DNA of 64,000 nucleotides, taken from the NCBI GenBank assembly GCA_964017195.1, contig OZ024895.1, positions 34,570,834 to 34,634,833 on the forward strand. Reading direction: 5' to 3'. Below are positions 1 through 12,620 of this stretch, piece by piece. The translations under genes and the position numbers were made by a program. The first letter of the stretch is position 1. Every line of letters starts with the position of its first letter. The notes under the pieces were generated by a model. The model was not told the origin of the DNA and ran no database searches. It saw only the letters and a list, made by a program, of their open reading frames with translations. The stretch is from Siderastrea radians. Its lineage: Eukaryota > Cnidaria > Anthozoa > Scleractinia > Rhizangiidae.

Positions 1-95
1 CAAGCTTCGTGACAAATTAGTATTTTGAATTTGCTATCACAGCTTTACTGTTTCACCCTGTGTGACATTATCCAATCATTTTTCTTGGTTTGCAG

Positions 96-3000
96 ACAAA
101 ACGCTGTTTGTAAGGAGGAAGACGCTTGGGATCTAATGATTACTTTGAAGAAAGAGCACTACCCACTGAAGGTCAAGGCATTAGACGGCAGATTCCAGGT
201 CGGTTAACCTCCGAGCTCAGATTATAATAATGAATAATTGTTTTATTATGTAGCTAGAGTGGTTTTCAGATGATGCTCGAAAAACCAAAGCCATTACCCT
301 GGCCAATCGCATCAGGCAAACTACCTAACGAACCAATCAGAACTTGAAGCAAATACATGTGACAAGATGCCGAGCGCGGGAAAACGCGTGCAACAAAGAC
401 ACAATTGGTTTTGGTTTTACGTCTGATTGATTAAAGAAAGTGGCGCGGTTTTTTTGAACCAATCATAGAGTGAAGTAAGGCAAAACCAAAGCAAAAGAGA
501 TTACTTTTTGACACTAAATTGAAAACTGCTCTAATGGGCGCAAGTTATAAAATGATGGAAAAAAAAACATGAATCAATCATCCATGTTTTCTCCCGCGAA
601 AGTTACCCAGCCAGAAAAAAAACCCTTGAATTCCTTTAGGTAGAGGTAACCTCAACAACTCAGGTAAAAAGAAACCCCAGCTTTCCTAACGAGGGAAAAT
701 TATACTGGGGAAATCATGTTTGCCTAGACACCTAGATTCAAATCTTCTCCTTGAATAACTAGGCAAGTTTCATAGGTACTTTCAGAAAAACACAAGTTTA
801 AGTCTTTCGTGGTCGGAAACTGGGAAAGGTACTGTAGCTAACTAGTCAATTCAGTTCCAAGATGTTTGACATCACGCTTCACTGTTCGAATCTGAACACT
901 TGTGTTAATTTTAAAATATGTATGGCGATCCAGTGGACTCTTGATTGCGGCGCAATGCTTGTGTGCTTTCGGCTGCAAATCGTTCGACACACAGCAAAAC
1001 TTCGACTATTTACATGTCGAATACGTCTCCTTTGGTTCTTCATGTTCTATCGTGAAAGTGCCAAAATCAAGCAAGTCACGTGTTCCGTGTTTCCTTGCTT
1101 TCAGTTTCAAATTGTCGACAAACACCAGCCATAGTTGTATACCTCCCCTTTGTTCATTTCTTTGCATAAATTAGCTAAAATCATCCTTAAAATTTTTTCG
1201 TTTTTCCGATACAAATGCTATTCCATTGCAAATATCTGAGTCTCTGACGTCGCATCCGCTGGCGAACTTGGCTACGCGTTTGGAACTACCGAAACAAGTA
1301 AATTTAATAGCAAATGTGAAAACGCGAACCAAAAAAAACGGTTTAGACAGGGACGCAAAGACCTTATTTCCTTTCGAAATATTCAAAGACGTATTAATGA
1401 TATGTGGTAAATTTATATTTTGTCGATCTCAGTCGGTCTTCTGACCAAATTGCGCTAGCTTTCCGGCTTCTAAGTGTTGACTTCGCCAACTGCACTTGAT
1501 TTAAATTTCCGTCTTTTTATTCTTTTCAGTGCCGTAGAAGAAATCAATCCTAAACTTGACCGGTTTTTTTTGGGTGTGTGTGTGTGGGGGGGGGGGGGGG
1601 GTGAGCCTTTGGCGACCTCAGAAAAAACCAAGATAACCACTTCCAAATTGAAAGAATTAAATAAATTTTACGATTTCGATTAGCCAACTCACACCTTCGT
1701 GTTCACAGGGTTGCATGAAAAAGAAAATGAACAGAGAGAACAAAACCACATTTTGCAGAGTCAAGAAAACGAAACTAAAATGTTCGCAAATTAAATTTGT
1801 TTTATTCATCAACTTCATCATTGACCTTTTTCCTCTTTTGATCTACGTTACATCATCTATAAATGTCTAAGTTCTCTCGTCTCGAGATCTACTTGAAGCG
1901 CTTCGCTTCTTCGACTTGATGGTCAACTGCGCCTTACAGATGACCTCCAAACCACCACTGTGTGGTAGAGTGAGTTTGCTCTGTGCAGCGGAACTTGGGG
2001 TTGATGCTGCTATGATAATAGTGGCCGAAGTTGTCTTCGCTTGGCACTGAGTCAGACGATGCGTCAAACTGACATTTAGAAGAAACACTTGTGTGTAAAG
2101 AAAACCTGTTAGCAGTCTGCCAGAAAGGTACCGTGAGATGGATACCAATGTGCCCACGAATGTTGATGAATTCCACTTTTTTGCATTGTTCGTCCCCAAG
2201 GAAATCGACGACGTTGAAATCCTTGAAGTTTCCACGCACGTAGTCTCTGAAGTCAACGCCATATTTCGGGTAGCTACAGGTCGCTCGCCAGTGGGTGGAG
2301 TGGTCCTGCAGAGACTTCATTCGTGTCAAACTCAGGCGATAAAGATTCCAATTCTGGGAGTTCTCGTTTACTGGATTGTTGTACTTGAAGGGAGCCGAAT
2401 AGAAAACGGGAAGTTTGCTATAAGAAAGGCTAAATGAATTCACCAAGGTCCAGGCATTTCCGGGCTCCGACTGCAGATCGCAATAAGCAGGATAGCTGTT
2501 ACCGCTGGCGTCGAAGAGCTTGTAGATTCCACACTTGGACGCACCTTTTTTCAGGTAATCGAGACAAGAGTAGGGGCGAAATGTATCCTGCTTCTGAGGA
2601 CAAGATTGCTCCTGAAAATATAAACGAAATAATTACGGGTTACATGCATGTACACGAAAGAATTCCATAAATCCTTCCTTGAAAACCATAAAAATCGTTT
2701 CATGCTTTTTAAGGTTAACACATCAGATTTACTTGATTTGTACGGCAAGTCGCTGAATAACTGACTAAAACGCGTCATATCATTTTCTTTTAATGATTCC
2801 AAAACGTAGAGTGTCGTTCATAGAACGCATAGAATCGAATTTTTTTCTATTCCAGTTGGAGAGGTGCTATTCAGTAGCTGCATTCTGCAAAGAAACAAAT
2901 GCCTGCTTTAGTGATTCTGGAAAATGATCAATGTCGCCGTTCAGTAGTAATATGCGATAACGCGCGTAAACAACTATGACTACGATTGCGTCAAAACGAG

Positions 3001-6000
3001 TCATGGTTGATCAGTGGGAAAAGATTGAAGATTCCTTTGCATTGGCATCCCCTGAAATAAAAAATGTACGCATGCAATAGAAAATAAAACAAACTTCTAC
3101 TTTTAATTTTGCAAGAGATGGAACGGTGAATAAGCATCGCGAAAAGAAAATCATCGATTGTAGCATGCAAGTATTTTACCATCGTTGTCAGAAGTGTTGA
3201 ACGACGTGACTAAAACATTGGTTCTTCGAGGAAACGTGTTAATGAGGAAAATGAGATGAGACTAAAAGTTAATTTAACGTGATAAGAGGTTGATTTCTTA
3301 CCTTACATCCTGCAGAGCCAACTTTTTTGGTTTGATTGCCACTTTGATTATCCGCGACGGACAAACCCTAAGCAACAACAACTTCGGTTAAATTTCTGTC
3401 ACATTGTTAGGCATAATAGTCCAAGTAGCTACAACGATGTTCAGCGGTATCGCGATGTGTTATAATTTTTTACTGCAATGTGAATTTAGAAATCTTCAAC
3501 AACAAGTATAATAGATAGAAAGACGGTGACCATTGGCTTGTCTTAGGTGCTATTTTCGCACGGTTTGCTTTCTTTAATTTCTAGTATCGTAATGTGTGGC
3601 TCAGCATATGATGCAAGCAGTAAACTAGCGAGAAAAATTAAGAAAAACAAATTGTGCAATTCGAGGGAATTATTCGTACGTCTCTCGAAACTAGGTTGTG
3701 CTTTTTATTCAGACATTAAAACGACCGATATATAGAAAAAGAATAAAGTTAACAGTGCATTTGTGGAAAAAAAAACACAGTGAAAAAGATTTTACTTACC
3801 AGACAACCGAGCGCCACAAATATCATAACCATCTTCAATGCCATTGGGAATTACGTTCTCTTGAACAACTGTTCGTGACTGAAGTAATAAACGCACTTGG
3901 TAAGACTACGTTTTAGGTATTTTGAGCTCTTTTTGTAAGTTTGTTGAGGCTACTAAAAGTAAACAATCATCGAACACGAAAAATTCTTCTAAAAAACTTG
4001 TTCGCAAAGAAATTGTGACGAAATGATTAAATATGCACAACTGACACTCCTGTCAAAACAACTTCCAATGTATTGAGGTCAATAGCGACAACTTAGTTTT
4101 AATTTTAAAAAGCTTTAACTAAACAATGACTGTGATCTTGTACTCTCTTGTCTTGGTTTTTTTAAAACATATAAATAGTTTCAGCTCTCTGGTTTCTTTA
4201 CATTTTTGGTCATAATAATACAAAGAGAGGATTTTTCGATATAAAGCTATCAGTCAAAATAAACCCCGATTTTATCTTTATTGAACCTCACGATTTATAT
4301 TTACCGGGATGGAATCTTGATTTTCTGACAAAATTGTCTCTTCTGTAAAGAAGGAGAAAACATTAATAAATGAATTGCATTTTAAATTCTAGAACTTGAA
4401 AGCAAATGTATGTTTGTTATTATTGTGTTCATAACAGTGGAACGATATCTTTTTTTTTACCACAAACTGTTTTTGTCCTGTCCCTAGTCAAGAATGCGGA
4501 CTCCTAAACGACAAACTAATTGTTCGCCAAGTTAAATTGTTAAGCGTAGACAAAAGTGATAATGGAAATCAAGTCTACGCAGAACTAGTGGACCTTAAAA
4601 ATGAAGAACAAATTCCACTTTAAAATAGTCTAGAATAAATTATTCTAGCGGTTCATCGGCAAGCACTTATCCGAGGTTTCTTACCGAAAACATGAAAAGA
4701 GTGAAGGCACAAACCGATTTCTCGGTTGGCTCAAACTAAAACGTGTCAATTTCGCAAATGTATTTCGTTTTACATCGGGATTGAGCAGTAAACCCACGTT
4801 ATTTCGAATCCCGGATATCAAGAATCCTCCGCTATCTCAAGCTGTGCATGACCTGCTTCCCTTAGTGCCACTTTCTGCTTTTACGTCTTTTAACCGTTGT
4901 TGCTTATCGCGAACTCTGTTATCTCGCATCTGCAGAAGTTTTAGAAGAAGTTTATTCACACACACAATTCACAAAAATACAAATTATTAAATACAAAAAT
5001 TATAAAGTACTAAGGTTCGGTTCCGCCCGCGAATAACAGAGGCTAATCGAGGCGAGCGGAGTTCCCGCTACCTAGAACGTAAACACTGTGTATCTTGAAC
5101 TGCACTACTATCCTTTATGCAGAACTGACGTCCTGACTGAAAGCCAAGACGAGACTAAACAACGTAGAGCGTAATTGAGTTGCATGACCCACGAAAAGCA
5201 TTAACTTTATGTCCGCTTTTCAAAATTAATTTTAATTAGAATTTTATAATTTTCGTTGTATTTTTCTTTTTTATGTTAATTAATAAATTATTGTGCTCAT
5301 ATTTACCTTTTATCTCCCTTTTCTCTCTTTTTTTCTTTGAATCCTGTGATAATAGCCAATCCCTGGATTATGGAAAATCTTTTTTTTTTCTGCCTCCGCC
5401 ATTTGTTTGGCAGACAACAATTAGAATATTGGCTGATAACTTAGAACGTTCGCGCCAAAAACTTCCACAACACCGATTTTTTTTTCATACTTTTGCGACG
5501 GTCAGATAATGAGTAACCTTTGTCAGAAAATTGGGGGGTCACTGACTTCGTTTTCGAAATAAAGTGCGTGGGAAACTACCTCAATTTTGACAAATCGGCC
5601 CTCGCAAGTCGACATGGCCTCAGTGGTTGTTAGTTGAACAATAATGTAGACCCACTTTATTTTCTCAGTCAAATTTTATTTAAGTGGGTCTGTCAAGTAA
5701 ATAATTTGAACCGGTGTCATCCTTTCAGTTGAAGTCAGCCTTTAAAAGATGGGCTTTTGCGAACACCGTGCAGCTAAAATAATAGCGGAATTCGATGATG
5801 CGAGGGCAGAAAAGTTGAAAACAATCAAACTTCCACAATATGGATTTCCTTCAGTTTTTCATATAACGTAGATAATCGACAAAGAAAGTGATCTATCAAA
5901 AGAAAAGCTGGGTAACCGAACATTTAAGAGAGTTAAACCCGTGCATAGATATTAATATGCCCACTAGCGCTATATATCTCTACATTTATTCAACAGCGCG

Positions 6001-8642
6001 CGTGCTCTATGAATGACGTGGCACGACATTGCGATGTAAATTGCGTGCGCAGTGAGGACGGACTGAAACAATAAGCGTGAACGTCCTTAAGAGCCAATCA
6101 GTGCACAGAACTCGATCTCTACCTTATTCTTTAACTATGTATATATTTGGAATTAACACCCCTGCTCTATAGTGAGTAATGACAGTGTACCATATATAGG
6201 AAGATTTCCCATGTTTTTGCAGGTCACCGTAGAAGGACGCACTGTGGAATTCAGCACTTCATCAGCGTTGTCAGATCCAGTGTTTGAGGCCAGAATCAAT
6301 GGAAACAACGTTTTGTTGCAGGTGAGAGTATCGAACTTTGTTTGTTTTACGTGAAACAAATTAATGCACTGACTGACTGACTGACTGACTGACTGACTGA
6401 CTGACTGACAGCCAGCCAGCCAGACAGACAGCCAGACAGACAGACAGACAGAGACAAAGACAGTCAGGCACAGGGAGGACGGACCGAAGGACGGACGAAC
6501 TGGTTAATATATTTACTATCTTTTGTTTGTTTATTTGTTTTGAGTGAGAATAACAATAATCAACATGGCTTTATTCTTCAACCCACAGACATTAAAGAAA
6601 GAAGGGAATCTGTTTAAAATCCAGCATTATGGAACAACGGTAAGTGCTATGTTATACTGTCTTGCTGGAAGAGGACATGAAATTGTAAACCAGACAATTT
6701 TTCCGTTTTTGTTACAGTACAAGCTGCGAGTGCACACACAGGAACAGTTCGACTACATGAAGTACATGCCAGAAATAAAAGAGGTACGTTAAATGTAGTT
6801 CACTGTAATATTATTTAACAAAGTAGGAAGGCAAAAACAACAGGCATTTGAGGACACGAGGGAAATGCAGAAAGCATAAGCCGCTGAAGGCAAGTGCTTT
6901 CTGCATTTGTCTCGTGTTGTCAAACGAGTTCTTGAAGCTTTGTTTCATTACTCTGTGTTTTCTTTTCCTTTTTCCTTGGAAATCACTGTTGATTGTCCAC
7001 ATTCGAAATATAGCTTACCGAACATTTCTGCAGAACGCACCTCGAAAACAGTAAAACACGCTTTGTATGTTTTATACTCAGATAAAGCATGTTTTTTAGC
7101 CAATCACAGAGCGTGCAGCTTTCGGTGTCTGTTACAATACCCAATACACAATGCACTAGTAACCACTGTTGCTGTATCTTTGTACGCAGGAGGACATGTC
7201 TCCATTCCTGAAGTCGCCCATGCCTGGAACAGTGGTGTCAGTTGCCGTTACTGTTGGAGAAGCTGTATGTCAGCAATCTACTCACATTATTTTTGTTTTT
7301 CACTCATGCGGTTTCTCGTAAAGGGACTTTATGGCATCTATTTTTAGTGTCACTTAGAAACCCAAAAGACCACATCTGCATCAGTAGAAACCTAACATGA
7401 AATGCTCCAGTTTGGCTAAAAATGCGGATGGCTAGGATAGGAATCGATTCCAACGTGATCATGTCTGGCCTGACTTTTCCGGTTTGAATCTTGTGTCTTG
7501 ACAGAAATTGGTTAAAACTGACTTTGACTTCTCACTTTAAATATCCACTTGGTATCGTCCAAATGGCGCTCAAGAATCGATTCGTGTACGAGCTAACCCG
7601 TGATCAGGCGTCTTTCGCGAGCGTCAAAAAACAGCATAAAAAGAGAACGCCTGATCGCAGGCTAGGTATGAGCACGACATTTAACTATAAACTAAGCGGA
7701 TGTTTGACCATAAAAACAGCAAAATCCTTCAGGACACTGCTCCTTGACCCTTCCACTAGTTACCCACTGAGTTATAAAAGGCAACATCAAACATTATTCT
7801 TTGCGCTTGTTCCCAGGTTCATGAGGGACAGGAACTTGCAGTAGTAGAAGCCATGAAGATGCAGAACAGTTTGCATGCTGGAGTTTCTGGCACGGTGAGC
7901 TTACATTCTTATTTTCTCATCTCAACTCATCTATCTCGCCTTAATCCATCCAACCGTATCTCATTTTATCTCATATCATCTGCTTAAACCTCAGTCTAGC
8001 ATGTCCTATTCTGAGAGCAGGACAAGTGAAGTTATAATTAGCTTTACGAACAGACCTTTACCATAAGCTATTCCTGTTTAATTAAAAAGGCAATATTTTT
8101 TGTGGTAATGTTGATTCTAGCCGTAATGTAGCCAAAGGCTAATTTACAAGGAGGGTTCTAAGAATATACAAACAAATGGCATAGTGCGTACTATACTATC
8201 GGATATAATTAATACGCAGTGATAATATCTTATGTAAAATAGATGCCGTATTAGTAGGTAGTGATTTTGCAACGAGTATAAACAGCTTTTTTTGTTTTTG
8301 CCACACATTGCATGCGCTCTGCGCCTGTCACATAAGAATCACAATCAGATTGCCGTAAAAATGCTCCGAAATGCGCCGGTAGTTTCACAGGTTGCTTTAA
8401 CTCGCAAGAATCTTCCAAAACTCGCCTAAGTAAAGGGCCCTTAAAATTTCTTTTACACGGTTGTTTTCATCTTTCATCTGGCCATAGGTCTGTTGGTCGT
8501 TTAACCACTGTTGACAATAACCGCCGTTAAAAAGGCGATTTATTTCTCTTTCATCCAGGTGAAAGCTGTGCACTATAAAGCTGGGGACAAAGTGGGTGAA
8601 GGAGACATTATGGTGGAAATCGAACATCACCCTGATCAATAA
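96..8642 (+). CDS. PCCA: Propionyl-CoA carboxylase alpha subunit, C-terminal seven exons (5' part outside window)
   Basis: Exons are 96-198, 6223-6321, 6589-6639, 6718-6783, 7190-7264, 7817-7894 and 8559-8642 (TAA at 8640-8642). All are bounded by AG/GT, and phases join into one 184-codon reading frame. The exon at 7190 encodes KSPMPGTVVSVAV and the exon at 7817 encodes EAMKMQNS, the biotin attachment motif with the modified lysine at 7856-7858. The last exon completes the biotinyl domain (GDKVGEGDIMVEIE). The upstream exons match the PCC-specific BT domain that joins the carboxylase part to the biotinyl domain. AMKMQN, rather than the AMKME type of methylcrotonyl-CoA carboxylase, favours PCCA. 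In the family this mitochondrial subunit carboxylates biotin, which then carboxylates propionyl-CoA in the PCCB subunit. The biotin carboxylase domain must lie upstream of the window. The first intron here is 6 kb and contains another gene. The nearest canonical AATAAA I saw downstream is at 9624-9629, so the 3' end is uncertain. Confidence 0.95.
199..1800 (+). other. PCCA intron sequence, no gene seen
   Basis: AT-rich intron sequence following the donor at 199. The only notable feature is a GT run passing into about 16 consecutive G at roughly 1577-1601. The open frames here (862-1174, 1171-1444, 1474-1683) lack splice context, domains or codon-like composition. Confidence 0.6.
1801..1806 (-). 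promoter_or_regulatory. Poly(A) signal of the nested fibrinogen-like gene
   Basis: AATAAA reads on the minus strand about 130 bases downstream of the TAA at 1936-1934, a usual distance for a cleavage signal. Confidence 0.55.
1934..3844 (-). CDS. Secreted fibrinogen-like (FReD-like) domain protein, nested in a PCCA intron
   Basis: Three exons on the minus strand: 3844-3800, 3367-3302 and 2611-1934 (TAA at 1936-1934), giving 262 residues. Exon 1 starts ATG and encodes a hydrophobic leader, MALKMVMIFVALGCL. Exon 2 finishes it (GLSVA) and gives a likely cleavage before DNQSG. Exon 3 begins with a cysteine-bearing segment, then SCLDYLKKGASKCGIYKLF, AYCDLQSEPGNAWTLV, a WRATCSYPKYGVDF block and a C-terminal TTQWWFGGHL. 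The C-x-I-Y followed by YCD and WTLV pattern is that of the N-terminal half of fibrinogen-related domains. The rest fits a divergent form I associate with cnidarian secreted proteins. Splice sites are canonical. An AATAAA on the minus strand at 1806-1801 lies about 130 bases past the stop. The shorter open frame at 1867-2262 is a shadow. Function is unknown; adhesion or recognition outside the cell is an inference from the domain. Confidence 0.85.
4488..4623 (+). other. Possible orphan terminal exon inside the PCCA intron
   Basis: After a pyrimidine-rich tract ending TCCCTAG (AG at 4486-4487) one frame stays open for 44 codons from CAA at 4489 to TAA at 4621-4623, with AATAAA at about 4633-4638. 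The peptide (begins QECGLLNDKLIVRQ) is hydrophilic with ordinary composition. The phase does not fit the PCCA exon ending at 198, so it is not an alternative PCCA tail. No upstream exon was found and no family is recognised. It could be chance. Confidence 0.25.
4640..6222 (+). other. PCCA intron sequence, no gene seen
   Basis: AT-rich sequence up to the acceptor at 6221-6222. I see no coding signal, clear terminal repeats or tandem array. The open frames at 4781-4990 and 5273-5509 are T-rich chance frames. Confidence 0.5.
6369..6463. repeat. (CTGA)n / (CAGACAGC)n microsatellite
   Basis: About ten perfect CTGA units from 6369 to about 6410 pass into CCAG and CAGA units up to about 6463. The array lies in the PCCA intron between the exons at 6223 and 6589. 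Confidence 0.9.
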
Positions 8643-8682
8643 GACTGTGCCACTGGATTGTGCCAGGGCCTCTGTACAAACG

Positions 8683-9070
8683 CATGTGCAAGTGGTTTGT
8701 TTGCACGTGTAAGTACCTTATTATCACGTGCAAATGACTTGCTTGCATGTGCAGTGTGCGTGCGTGACTTGTGTCTTCACATAGAAGTGCTTTGTTTTCA
8801 CGTGTAAATGACTTGCTTGGACGTGCAGCGTGCGTGGATGGTTTGTGTTCGCATGTGCAAGTACCTTGTTATCACGTGCAAGTAACTCGTTTGCACATCC
8901 CACGTGCACCACTTTTGTTTACACTAACGTTTGTGTCTACGTACAAGTACACTGTTTTCACGTGCAATTGACCCTCCACTAGCCATAACTTGCACGTCCA
9001 AGTAATTACGTGATTGCACGTGTATATTACTTTTGTTTTCTCGTGTAAGTGACTTGCAATGACAAGTAAC
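8683..9070. repeat. Degenerate tandem repeat rich in CACGTG
   Basis: Starting about 40 bases after the PCCA stop, a degenerate unit close to CACGTGYAARTNACTTG recurs roughly every 20 to 35 bases. CACGTG occurs at about 8704, 8726, 8799, 8873, 8902, 8958 and 9017, with one-base variants between (GGACGTGCAG, GCACGTCCAAG). It lies in the likely 3' UTR or flank of PCCA. Confidence 0.8.
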
Positions 9071-10120
9071 TAACACGAGCAATTAAAAGAATGGATGTTA
9101 TAGATACTATAATGTAACGTGAAAAGTTGCGTTTAGGTCCAAGCTGTTTGGTCCATTGTTATACCTGTCGTATTATTGCACACAACTTACTATCGCCACG
9201 ATTTAAACGCTTTATGTCACATGGTGTAACTTTACTAAAATAGCCGATGTGGTCCCCTTTATGCGCCATGTCTAATTTAAAGAGAGTATCGTCGACCAGA
9301 ATGTTAACCTGCTACTAACTAGTTAAAAATTACAGTTAGCAGTGTTTACTACACAGTGTGGAGTTAATTATCAAAATCAACTCTCAGTTCTTTCAGGTTG
9401 ATTTGCGTAGGATTTCCTTCACTGTTCACCAAAGCTGAGGTGAATAAGCAACTGCTGTAACTTCAAAATAACAAAGTAACACTTTCTGAGAAATTCAAGT
9501 CTGGAACACCAAGATTTCATATCCTCCTTTTAAGCTGTGCAAAACGCTCGCCATAACCCTTTTTTGACGCATTTTACGCTGATAACAAGGAGAGGTTAAC
9601 TTTTAACTCTGAAACGGTTACTTAATAAAGGTTCCTACACTGTGTGTAGCTTACTGAAAAAGGATAAAAACTATAGCTAGGTTTAAAAACGTGATCAGAA
9701 TATGTGGTTCTTAATATCTAATGTATTTTTTTTCTGTAAAGAAGACAATAAATTAAATAGTATTTTAAGTAATACACAAAATCAAAATCAAAACTGTAAC
9801 TTTTGAACATCCAGAGTCAAATAAAATAGATATATCTTAATCATTTCCACGCTTTCAAATCATACTGAGTGGTAAATGGTTTAGTACTGTTTGTGGGTAT
9901 TTGCTGAAAAGTAACACTTTGACGCAAAAAAATGGCTAAAAGAAATCAACAGATTCTAAACCAAAATTAAGCACACCAAAGTATTCTTTTGTTTTCAAGT
10001 CCATGCTGTCATCCATTTTCGTATTCATTATTCATAATCATTTTAATTTTCCTTATGGATTTCTATATTTGTGGATTACTGTTCTACGAAAACTAAACAT
10101 TTACTCTTGCCGTAGTCTAA
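9071..10120. other. Intergenic AT-rich sequence
   Basis: Between PCCA and the repeat block at 10121. It holds a plausible PCCA AATAAA at 9624-9629. No exon or repeat structure was recognised. Confidence 0.5.
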
Positions 10121-11010
10121 TATATAGATTTAGCCAAGCCTAAAAGCGGAGCCCCCCTTTTTGTTTTGTCTGTTTTTTGCTTTTGTTTTTTGTTTTGTTT
10201 TTTTGTTTTGTTTTTGCTGGCAGTTATTAATTTCTGAAAATACTCTCATCCAAGTCGTTTTATTAAAAAAAAAAACAAAGAAAAAGAAAAAAAATTCTTA
10301 CTCCCGCTGAGTGTCGAACCCGGCTCGTCGGCGTGAGATGCCGGTAATTAGTCCACTAGGCCATGGGCGTTTGACATTGTTTTTCGTAGTTAATTTTAAT
10401 ACTTATTTCTTTCTTCGTGACAAGCTGCCTATCAGCATGAAAATGCTGGTGTTTTTCCAGGCAAAATGTGTTCGAAACGCCGTAAAAACCATGGTTGTGG
10501 ACAGAAAAAACCAAAAAGCACTAGCTCTGCTATATTTGGCGTCGAAACCGCTGCGAAAAGCTGCGAACTCAAGCGGTGTGCCGACCGAGTTTGAACAGAA
10601 CCGACGAGGCAAATTTGAACTTTTTGCCTGAACTTTATCGCCGAATTTCTTTCGCCTAGATTGAACTTTTCCCCTTCCACCAAAAAGACAACTGAGTGTT
10701 CTTTTGAACTTTTTTTTTCCACTAACAAATTTGTTTTTGACTTTTGTTGTCTTTGCTTGTTTTGCTACAACGCGGGTCAACATGCGATTTCGCGCCGAAA
10801 ACACACGGGATTCAGCACAGGATTCTATCCAGTGTAGGAAGTGTATTGGTAGCCCTGTGGTGCGGACGGACGGACGGACGGATGTACGGACGGACGGTCA
10901 CGTGACTACTACGTCACTACCAAAATTTTTTGGCTTGATAGATTACCAAATTTCCTTAGCAATGGAGCTCCGCTGACGCGCTAGCGCGCTGGCTCCGCTA
11001 TAAACTAGTA
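10121..11010 (-). repeat. SINE-like composite repeat, reverse orientation
   Basis: The left part (10121-10370) matches the reverse complement of 42500-42730: the same ATAGATTTAGCCAAGCC end, a homopolymer-rich middle, and a tRNA-like head. Read on the minus strand the head contains GGCCTAGTGG (A-box-like) and CCGGGTTCGACACTC (B-box-like). The right part (10370-11010) has a CGGACGGACGGACGG run at about 10863-10895 and ends in GC-rich GGAGCTCCGCTGACGCGC. Both ends carry GCGGAGC motifs. The open frames here (10311-10976) are in AT/GC-biased repeat sequence and are not genes. Confidence 0.6.
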
Positions 11011-11030
11011 ATAGTTGACACTAGAGCTGC

Positions 11031-12050
11031 CCCCGCTGTTAAGAGCTTTTTTGAACGTACTTATTGATTTTGAAGGTTTCCTTTTTCTTGATTTACTTGG
11101 AAACGCTATTGTGTGGCATTTATGTTTCTGTAGTACAATTTAGGTTTTAGATTGTTTCTGCAGAAGCAAGCCAGATTTCACTGACATTTAATACGGGATC
11201 GTGCTTATTGAAACGCGTTGATCTCCAATGCAAAGCTCTATTTTTTCTGCCACTTCTTTGTTTGGGTATTGTTTGGGTGCAAATCAGTCGAACCTATTAA
11301 TTGAATGAGGGACAAATTAGCAACTTCCTGCGACATAGAAATAATTTCCGTATGCGCAATGAAAACAAAGTACCACGAACGTAACTTTGATATAAAATGC
11401 GCTTTCTCGGAAGCATATTTTACATTACACGCAAGATTTTTCACAGAGACAAGCAACTACATGAATTAAATTCGAAATCAATCAAGTAAAATCCCAAAAG
11501 CGGCTATATTTGTTAATGTACTGAAATTTCATAGTCGCCCAAAACATCTTGCAATGTATTAACCTGAAAAGTTGTAACTAATTAGGTCGCGGCTCAACCT
11601 GCAAGTATACAAAAACTAAAAAATTCGACCTAGAATTGTCTCAAGAAATTCACTGTTTCCATGAGCTATTTCTGAGGGGAAGTGCTACAGTTGCTGTGTT
11701 TCCACGCGACCTAATCCAATCTTGTAACGCAATATTTCTCGCGAGTTTTAGAAAACATAACTGATGTCTGTAGGGTTTACTGGTGTTGAGATTCACTCGT
11801 TCGCTTAACAACGCTTGTTTGTTTGTGGACCGAGTCTTTCAGTCCCCCAAAGTGATTTGTGTCTGACAAATCGTTTCCAATCAATGATTTGTGTATCATG
11901 CGTGTCTGAGAAATAGTCGTACGTCTCTGAATCCAAACTTTGTTAGGCCAGAGAATTTACTCGAAATTTACGTTGGCTTCCTACGGGAATGAAATGAGGC
12001 AAACGGAACTAAAAACTTCAGTTTCTCTTCCGACTTCAAAACAGCTGCTC
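11031..12050. other. Intergenic sequence, nothing recognised
   Basis: AT-rich spacer downstream of both PCCA and the GABA-B receptor gene. The 72-codon frame at 11238-11456 has no recognisable domain. Confidence 0.5.
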
Positions 12051-12073
12051 TGCGGGTTTATATACTGATGCTA

Positions 12074-12143
12074 CGTCATCATTACCCATTTATTCCGTTC
12101 GGGCGTTTAGTGATGAAACGTCATCATTACCCACTTATTCCGT
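12074..12143. repeat. Short direct repeat, about 45-bp period
   Basis: CGTCATCATTACCCA followed by YTTATTCCGT occurs twice, at about 12074 and 12119. Confidence 0.7.
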
Positions 12144-12257
12144 GAGCGCCCTGTTCTGGCAAATCGAGATTTGATCTGGTTATACTGTATATTTTAACTG
12201 TAAGTACTTTACTTCCCTTTACTTTATATACGCCCGAGCTATAAGGATGCTTCCTCG

Positions 12258-12283
12258 GGATTTTGCCTCTAGGCAAAATCCCT
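12258..12283. repeat. Perfect 12-bp hairpin
   Basis: GGGATTTTGCCT and AGGCAAAATCCC are separated by two bases. It does not match the histone 3' stem-loop. Confidence 0.7.
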
Positions 12284-12620
12284 GCGGGGGCAATGATTAT
12301 CACTTTACAGATAAACGAAATGGACCATGTAAGTATGTGTGTCGTTTTCCTTTAAATCCATTTGGAAACTAGACTTCTGTCCATTCCAGGCAGTCCGTTC
12401 ATCATCCAGTTGTTTAGAAGCGGTTTTTGCCCGGCAGGTTACTTGCTCCAGGCTTCCGGTCTTAGCTCGGCCAAGCAAATTCTCGTCGAAAACTTCCGGT
12501 AACTACGCGAATTCTTCGGCCGTTTCGTGTTGTTTTACCACTTTGTCACCTAGGCTTGTAGAGGGTCAGGTGGGGCACGACGGCCGGGTCAAATGCCCCT
12601 TGGGGCTTTTTTTGTTGTGA

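Noticed and set aside
1867..2262. 131-codon minus frame overlapping the fibrinogen-like exon
   Set aside because: Shadow frame; the frame 2611-1934 carries the domain.
12258..12283. Histone-type 3' stem-loop
   Set aside because: Stem and loop sequences do not match the histone consensus and no histone gene is near.
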